A DNA stretch of 64,000 bases from Moorella glycerini (lineage in GTDB: Bacteria > Bacillota > DSM-521 > Neomoorellales > Neomoorellaceae), in the NCBI RefSeq assembly GCF_009735625.1, contig NZ_CP046244.1, positions 372,001 through 436,000 on the forward strand. Reading direction: 5' to 3'. Made by a program: the position numbers and the translations under genes. Positions 59,219 to 64,000 of the stretch are shown here, piece after piece (the stretch's first letter is position 1; every line of letters begins with the position of its first letter). The notes under the pieces were generated by a model. It ran no database searches. It was not told the DNA's origin and was given only the letters and a program-made list of their open reading frames with translations.

Positions 59219-60691
59219 ATGGGCGCCAGTTATTTCCTGGGTATTGACACCGGTACTAGCGGTTCCAAGGGCGTGCTGGTTGATTTAAAGGGCCGCATCA
59301 TATCCAGCTACACCACCAGGCATACTTTGCTCCAACCTCAACCTGGCTGGGCGGAACACGACCCGGAGACCCACTGGTGGGGAGATTTCCTTACTATCGT
59401 GCATCACTGCCTGCAAGAAGTTCAAGTTAATCCCCAAGATATTGCTGGTATCTCTTTTAGCGGGCTAGTACCTAACCTTTGTCCCCTCGGGGCTGATGGC
59501 CGGCCGGTTCGTCCGGCCATTCTATACCGTGATAATCGGGCGGTAAAAGAAAGCCAGGAAATAAACCGTCTCTTTAATTTATCCCTGGGAACAGCTGAGG
59601 TGACCCCGAAATTACTCTGGTTTAAGCGCCATGAACCTGAACATTACCGGCAGACCAGGGTTGTTTTAAATGCCCATTCCTATCTCGTGTACAAATTAAC
59701 AGGTAAATTTAGTACTGATTGTGATACAGCCAATATTTTTGGTGGTATTTTCGACCACCGCCGCTGCCAATGGCGTACTGATCTGGTGGCTGCTATGGGT
59801 CTAGATCCTGCCATGCTACCTCCTGTTTATCGCCCTACTGATATCGTTGGCCGGGTAACTCCAGAGGCTGCCAGGATCACAGGCCTAAGCCCGGGAATAC
59901 CTGTGGTAGCTGGTAATGGTGATTCGTTTATGTCTCTACTTGGAGCCGGCGTTATTCATCCTGGCGAGGCCATGATATACTTTGGTACTGCGGGTACCAT
60001 GCTGATTTGCCTGACTAACCTTGATCAAATAGCCTCCGGCCCGGCTATCAGCAGTGGTCAAGTAAAGTTTCTCGCCAACATCCTCACTGGTGGTGAGCTT
60101 ACAAGGTGGTTCCGGGAGCAGGTGATGCTTACGTCAACACCACCGGATTATGCTGACTTGGAAAAAATGGCACAAAAAATATCTCCTGGCTCGGAAGGAC
60201 TAATTATTTTGCCCCATTTTATGGGTGAGCGAACGCCAGTTGTTAATCCCCAGGCGCGGGGTATAATCTTGGGTTTGACTACCGCCCATACTGGCGCCCA
60301 CCTTTACCGGGCCTTAATGGAGGCTTTTGGTTATGCCCTGCGGGATAGTTATGAACAAACAAAAATCCCTTTAAAGCGGGTGGTAGCCACCGGTGGTGGT
60401 GCCCGCAGCCAACTTTGGCGCCAGATAGTTACTGATATTCTTGGACTACCTTTGGAGTATACTGCCAAGGGTGACGCTGCCTTGGGTAATGCTTACTTTG
60501 CTGGTTATGCCCTGGGTTATTTCCCGAACTTTGAGGGCATTAAAAATGAATGGCTACAGGTTGAAGAAGTTACAACTGTTAATCCAACTGCTCACCAGTT
60601 TTACGAATACTACTTTGGCCTTTATCAGATCCTCAATAAAAAGCTTGCACCCGTTTACCCGCAATTAGCTCAATTGCCAGGGATTATTTAA
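59219..60691 (+). CDS. FGGY-family carbohydrate kinase (xylulokinase-like)
   Basis: 490 residues: LGIDTGTSGSKGVLVDLKG (ATP loop), HDPETHWWGDFLTIV, FSGLVPNLCPLGADGRPVRPAILYRDNRA, GNGDSFMSLLGAG, YFGTAGTMLI and VVATGGGARSQLWRQIVTDIL with GDAALGNAYFAGYALG. The pattern is xylulokinase-like rather than glycerol kinase. GGGAGG precedes the ATG, 14 bases after the dehydrogenase. It phosphorylates a ketose from the dehydrogenase; which sugar is not known. Confidence 0.92.
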   Translation: MGASYFLGIDTGTSGSKGVLVDLKGRIISSYTTRHTLLQPQPGWAEHDPETHWWGDFLTIVHHCLQEVQVNPQDIAGISFSGLVPNLCPLGADGRPVRPAILYRDNRAVKESQEINRLFNLSLGTAEVTPKLLWFKRHEPEHYRQTRVVLNAHSYLVYKLTGKFSTDCDTANIFGGIFDHRRCQWRTDLVAAMGLDPAMLPPVYRPTDIVGRVTPEAARITGLSPGIPVVAGNGDSFMSLLGAGVIHPGEAMIYFGTAGTMLICLTNLDQIASGPAISSGQVKFLANILTGGELTRWFREQVMLTSTPPDYADLEKMAQKISPGSEGLIILPHFMGERTPVVNPQARGIILGLTTAHTGAHLYRALMEAFGYALRDSYEQTKIPLKRVVATGGGARSQLWRQIVTDILGLPLEYTAKGDAALGNAYFAGYALGYFPNFEGIKNEWLQVEEVTTVNPTAHQFYEYYFGLYQILNKKLAPVYPQLAQLPGII

Positions 60692-60707
60692 ACACGGGGG
60701 AATCAAA

Positions 60708-61310
60708 ATGAAAATTGCTGCTTTTGTCGGTAGCCCACATAAAAATGGCAATACAGCGAGAGTAGTAAAACAAATTCTCACCGGCGCCCAAAGCAAGGGG
60801 GCTACAACGGAAATTTTTTATCTCTATGATTACAATATTAAACCTTGCCTGGGCTGCCGGTATTGTGAAGAAAAGAATGTTTGCAAAATAGTAGACGATG
60901 ATGTGCCTTTACTACACCGGGCCATACGAGAAAGTAATGCCATTGTGTTAGGAACCCCTACCTATTATGGCGATATTACTGGACAGTTTAAACAATTTGT
61001 TGACCGCTGTTACCCTTTCTGCAAAATAGTAACCGACGGGAAAAACAAAATGGAATTTTATAGTATAATTCCTGAACGAAAGTTAGGAATCCTTGTAGCT
61101 GTAAGTGGTAGCATGGGACCAGAAGTTTTCGATAGCCATATTAAAGTAGCCGGCCATTGTTTTAATGATATAAATGCTGTCTTTTGGCGTAAAATTTTGG
61201 TCCCTTTTACCACGTGGACTCCTGTCACTACAAGCCATGCCGTGATGGCTGAAGCTTTTTCTTCTGGTGTGGAACTTGTAGACGCATTTAACAAGCACGT
61301 TTCTCTTTAA
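60708..61310 (+). CDS. Iron-sulfur flavoprotein / NAD(P)H-dependent FMN reductase
   Basis: 200 residues: FVGSPHKNGNTARVVKQIL (FMN loop), CLGCRYCEEKNVC (cluster ligands), GTPTYYGDITGQFKQFVDRCYPF and VSGSMGPEVFDSH. Same family as 51771 but a different subgroup. It starts 17 bases after the kinase and is the last gene of this unit. It may reoxidise or supply reducing equivalents; role not defined. Confidence 0.87.
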   Translation: MKIAAFVGSPHKNGNTARVVKQILTGAQSKGATTEIFYLYDYNIKPCLGCRYCEEKNVCKIVDDDVPLLHRAIRESNAIVLGTPTYYGDITGQFKQFVDRCYPFCKIVTDGKNKMEFYSIIPERKLGILVAVSGSMGPEVFDSHIKVAGHCFNDINAVFWRKILVPFTTWTPVTTSHAVMAEAFSSGVELVDAFNKHVSL

Positions 61311-61336
61311 GCATTTTGCCCCTTCCCCCCACAAAA

Positions 61337-61378
61337 AATTCCCGGCGGGCCTTTAATCCTGAAGACCCGCTGGGAATT
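61337..61378 (-). terminator. Terminator between flavoprotein and DUF2225 genes
   Basis: A 15-base stem with two G-T pairs (AATTCCCGGCGGGCC with GACCCGCTGGGAATT). On the minus strand it is followed by TTTTTTG, a strong terminator for the DUF2225 gene; it may also stop the plus-strand unit. Confidence 0.85.
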
Positions 61379-61392
61379 CCCTCATGCCATGG

Positions 61393-62100
61393 CTACTGCC
61401 CTTCCGCCAGGCTGGCGGGCGGTGGCCCTTCTTTCAGATGTTCGCGGTAAACTTCCCAACGATCGCGCAGCAAGTCGCGCAGGTAAGGTTCTAAATGGCG
61501 TACCTGCAGCAGGCGTGCCAGCCACTGGGTGGCGGTTTGATAATTGCCTAAACGTCCCTCTAATTCCCCGATTAAGTAAATAATCAGGTTGGGGCTCCCT
61601 CCTCCGGCAGTCCCACTTTCCTTCTGGTAGGCTTCCTGGTAGAGGTCGCAGGCATAACGGAGGTACTTTTTCTCCGGTTCTTCTTCCTGGCTGTAGCGGT
61701 AAAACCAGGCAATATGTAAGCATAAGCCGGCCAGCACCGAACTTTTCTCTTGATTCAAGTTGCCGCATAATAAACCCAACTTATGTACATTTAAGGCATC
61801 ATTTAAATTACGGGGACCGGTATAATCCTTACGGGTAATTTTTTGGATATACTCTTTTATTATCAGTTCCCGGCGTTCTTTTTTGACAGGGCCAAAGCTG
61901 GAGGTAAAAGCATAACCGCAGTGGGGGCAAACAGCCACTTCGTAAAAATAGGGGTTTTCGCCTTCAAAATAGGCACACAAATCGCTATCGCGTTTCACCT
62001 GGCGCACCTGACTCAGGCGCAGCTTTTTATTGGTAAATTCCTGGCCGCAGAAAAGGCACTGGTAGCGTTTGTTATACAAGGGTTCAATGGAAGCTGCCAC
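61393..62100 (-). CDS. DUF2225 protein
   Basis: 235 residues from a GTG preceded by GGAAGGG. The N-terminal zinc motifs are CLFCGQEF and VAVCPHCGYAF; the C-terminal two-thirds is alpha-helical and TPR-like (LCLHIAWFYRYSQEEEPEKKYLRYACDLYQEAY, IYLIGELEGRLGNYQTATQWLARLLQ). DUF2225 is widespread in Firmicutes and of unknown function. It has its own terminator. Confidence 0.9.
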   Translation of the reverse strand: MAASIEPLYNKRYQCLFCGQEFTNKKLRLSQVRQVKRDSDLCAYFEGENPYFYEVAVCPHCGYAFTSSFGPVKKERRELIIKEYIQKITRKDYTGPRNLNDALNVHKLGLLCGNLNQEKSSVLAGLCLHIAWFYRYSQEEEPEKKYLRYACDLYQEAYQKESGTAGGGSPNLIIYLIGELEGRLGNYQTATQWLARLLQVRHLEPYLRDLLRDRWEVYREHLKEGPPPASLAEGQ

Positions 62101-62220
62101 TTCAATCCCTTCCCGCAGTTTTCTCGGCTACAGTTTACCTTATTCTACGTCCTGCTCCAACTTCCTACCACGAAAATAAGATTTTTTCCTGCTTCTCAGC
62201 GTTACCCTTCACTGCCGAAT

Positions 62221-62340
62221 GAAACAAATTTACCAATAGTGAACGCCATCAGCCACATTATGGGCCTCCTGCTGGCGATCATAGCCGTCCAGATGGGCGC
62301 CTCCGGCCTGCTGGAACTCTTCCCAGGGATGGGACGGTAA
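62221..62340 (+). pseudogene. marC 3' remnant
   Basis: The plus frame encodes VNAISHIMGLLLAIIAVQMG followed by ASGLLELFPGMGR and a stop. This matches the last membrane helix and tail of MarC-family membrane proteins. Upstream the frame has no further MarC sequence, so only the last 35-40 codons remain. It is probably left from a deletion or rearrangement. Confidence 0.7.
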
Positions 62341-62347
62341 AAAAGGC

Positions 62348-62401
62348 GGGGCAGGGCAGGTTTCCCTCCGGCGCTGGCTGCGCCGCATCCTGCCCTGCCC
62401 C
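62348..62401 (-). terminator. Terminator of SLH-domain gene
   Basis: A 13-bp perfect stem GGGGCAGGGCAGG/CCTGCCCTGCCCC (62348-62360, 62389-62401) with a nested GGCGC/GCGCC hairpin in the loop. On the minus strand it is followed by GCCTTTTTTA. Confidence 0.9.
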
Positions 62402-62441
62402 GATTGTCAGCCGGATTACCCGTTCGGAAAAGAATAGCCAT

Positions 62442-64000
62442 TTACGGTTTTACTTCCAGAGCCCGGATCAGGGCGGCAGCGGCTTCGGCGCGGGTCACAA
62501 TATGGTTCGGTTCGAAGGTAAAGCCATTGCCCTTCAGGATACCTAAACCCCACGTCAAGGCCACATAGCCGAGGGAACCGGGGGATAGGGAGCCGGCATC
62601 ACTGTAGGGCACTTTGTAGATCCCCTCCGCCAGGGCGGCGCGCTCCAGGTTGAGGAAGCGAATCATGAACTTCGCCAGGGTTTCCCGGCTGACGGTAGCC
62701 CCGGCCTGCAGGTCTTCCTGCAGCCACTTCTCCTCCCTGGCCCGCTTCAGGATCTCCTCATCCTTCAGGTCTTTATAACCCCAGACGCCGTTCCTGGCCA
62801 TGAGCATGGCCCGCAGCAGGGAAACTACGGTAACATTCTCGTCGGGGTGAAAGGCTTCGCCGTATTCACCGAAGATCCCGGCCTGGCCCAGGAGGTTGAT
62901 TTCTTTTTCGGCAAAATTGCCGGCAATATCGTTAAAGCGATAGGGCCGCGGCTGTTGCGCCACGGGTTTACCCTCCCAGTCCAGGAACTGGCCGGTCCTG
63001 GCATCCAGCATGTCCGAGGTGGTATAGCCGGGGTCACCCAGGGGCTGGTACACAAGGCGTAATTCACCCTGACCCGGACCGCCCGGGCTGTAGATTTGGG
63101 TATAGCTCATGGTCAGGGGGCGTTTTTTCAGGAAGGCTTCGACGGCTTGCTGCCCATCGAGGATATTTGTGGCTACCGGAAAAGCAAAATTGCCCCAGTT
63201 AAGGTTGTAGCTGGTGATGCGCCCTGCCACCGCGTCCACTGTTACGTTGATGCCGTTGCCGGGGAAAGGGATGCCGTTGACCAGGCGGCGGTAGTAGAAG
63301 TACTGGACAGCCGGGTTCTGGCCATCCTCCATGATTACCGGCTCCCAGCCGGGCCGGTAGTTTTCATCCAGCTGTACTTCCTTGAAACGCTGCGGTTGCA
63401 CCTTCTGCAGGAAGTCCTCGGCCAGGCGCTGCGCTGCTTTGCGGTCCAGTTTACCGCCCCTGTCACTCCCGGAGGGGGCAGAGGACAGGTCAAAGCCCAG
63501 CAGTTCACCATTGCTGGCATTGACCCTGGCGCTCATATAACCGGGTTTTCCCGGCTCGGGTTTATCGCTGCTCCAGTTCAGATTCCAGCTGCGGATTTCC
63601 GGGTCCTGCCAGTCGGCGTAGAGGTTGGCCCCGCGCAGGGTCAAGCCGGCCGGGATATCCACCCACTTCTTTATAGCGGCGATGGCTTCTTCCCGGCTGA
63701 TAAGTTTGGCCGTTTTTTCGATTTCCTTCATTTCTTCAGGGCTTAAGGGTTTGGGCTGGACGTCACCCTGGGAAAATGCGGCTTTACGGGCCATCTCCCC
63801 GGCGTATCCCATCCCGCCGGCACCGCCTTTATCAAACCACCCGCCGTTGCCCAGATCAAGGGGTGCACCGCTCAGGGCATCGATCAACCCCCGGGAGGGA
63901 TGGCTGAGCCGGTAAACCAGCAACACCGGGCGTTTCTCCCCGGCGGCCAGGGGCCTGTAAGGGGGCTGCAGGTAATACTGCAGTTCCAGCATGCCGGTGC
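62442..64000 (-). CDS. YcdB/YcdC-domain protein with C-terminal SLH domains, 5' end outside window
   Basis: At least 516 residues; the frame stays open to the right edge, so the N-terminus (signal peptide expected) is missing. The middle has the PepSY-like YcdB/YcdC repeats: EEAIAAIKKWVDIPAGL and SPEEMKEIEKTAKLI, then RKAAQRLAEDFLQKVQPQRFKEVQL and VNGIPFPGNGINVTVDAVAGRITSYNLNW. The C-terminus carries S-layer homology units: FNDIAGNFAEKEINLLGQAGIFGEYGEAFHPDENV, a diverged middle repeat, and GYVALTWGLGILKGNGFTFEPNHIVTRAEAAAAL. It is exported and attached to the cell wall; exact role unknown. Confidence 0.88.
   Translation of the reverse strand, partial: TGMLELQYYLQPPYRPLAAGEKRPVLLVYRLSHPSRGLIDALSGAPLDLGNGGWFDKGGAGGMGYAGEMARKAAFSQGDVQPKPLSPEEMKEIEKTAKLISREEAIAAIKKWVDIPAGLTLRGANLYADWQDPEIRSWNLNWSSDKPEPGKPGYMSARVNASNGELLGFDLSSAPSGSDRGGKLDRKAAQRLAEDFLQKVQPQRFKEVQLDENYRPGWEPVIMEDGQNPAVQYFYYRRLVNGIPFPGNGINVTVDAVAGRITSYNLNWGNFAFPVATNILDGQQAVEAFLKKRPLTMSYTQIYSPGGPGQGELRLVYQPLGDPGYTTSDMLDARTGQFLDWEGKPVAQQPRPYRFNDIAGNFAEKEINLLGQAGIFGEYGEAFHPDENVTVVSLLRAMLMARNGVWGYKDLKDEEILKRAREEKWLQEDLQAGATVSRETLAKFMIRFLNLERAALAEGIYKVPYSDAGSLSPGSLGYVALTWGLGILKGNGFTFEPNHIVTRAEAAAALIRALEVKP

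Larger units (their letters stand above)
62101..62441. other. 341-bp gap with gene remnant and terminator
   Basis: It contains the marC 3' remnant (62221-62340) and the SLH-gene terminator (62348-62401). The first 120 bases show nothing recognisable. Confidence 0.6.

Overview
The window reads as chromosomal DNA of a thermophilic, acetogen-like Firmicute, most likely Moorella/Neomoorella or a close relative. This is an inference from gene content: a group 3b-type [NiFe] hydrogenase with its maturation genes, a tungsten-type aldehyde ferredoxin oxidoreductase, a four-subunit 2-oxoacid:ferredoxin oxidoreductase, GC-rich coding sequence, strong Shine-Dalgarno sites and frequent GTG/TTG starts. 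No rRNA, tRNA or CRISPR array was seen.

Region 1 (1-13.7 kb) is carbohydrate/glycerol catabolism on the minus strand. A TIM-barrel isomerase, a Gfo/Idh dehydrogenase, glpK and glpA-glpB-glpC are followed by a sugar ABC importer (binding protein plus one permease) and a fucose-isomerase-like gene that leaves the window. A complete IS1380-family element (10988-12682, 13-bp inverted ends, TTTTTA repeated on both sides) sits between this operon and a good minus-strand promoter. That promoter region was probably once shared with the divergent class II aldolase gene.

Region 2 (14-21.8 kb) holds a GntR regulator with a TSUP permease and its DUF1634 partner, a small-molecule ABC importer with an attenuator-like leader, a repeat-bearing coiled-coil membrane protein, a 49-residue ORF overlapping a nucleotidyltransferase, a second GntR regulator and a 5'-truncated hicB. 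Region 3 (21.8-26.2 kb) has an AOR operon, a thioesterase, a DUF2442 fragment and an orphan NarL-type response regulator.

Region 4 (26.2-36.6 kb) is a compact hydrogen module: hydB-G-D-A (NAD(P)-linked soluble hydrogenase), its protease, then hypA-B-F-C-D and, behind its own leader, hypE. A strong bidirectional terminator separates it from a convergent porG-D-A-B operon. Next comes a nucleotidyltransferase fused to a phosphomannomutase-like domain that has lost its catalytic motifs.

Region 5 (42.3-52.4 kb) is the most unusual part. It is a ten-gene, tightly spaced minus-strand series: iron-sulfur flavoprotein, FolB-like T-fold aldolase, BMP-type binding lipoprotein, two permeases, double ATPase, amidohydrolase-type deaminase, two tandem homologues of archaeal methenyl-tetrahydromethanopterin cyclohydrolase (Mch), and an iron-type alcohol dehydrogenase. 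The FolB-like protein has Gln where pterin aldolases have the pterin-anchoring Glu, and one Mch copy lacks the expected catalytic Arg/Glu. Together these suggest uptake and processing of a pterin- or purine-like compound, possibly deaminated, that is not a described pathway to my knowledge.

Region 6 (52.8-61.3 kb) is a sugar-alcohol-type catabolic region: two paralogous LacI regulators, three zinc alcohol dehydrogenases, a DhnA-type aldolase, an FGGY kinase and a flavoprotein. Near-identical 18-bp palindromes (AATGTAAA..TTTACATT type) lie in front of these units and in the region divergent from region 5, suggesting a shared regulon. The right end (61.3-64 kb) has a DUF2225 protein, a marC 3' remnant and a partial SLH-domain cell-surface protein.
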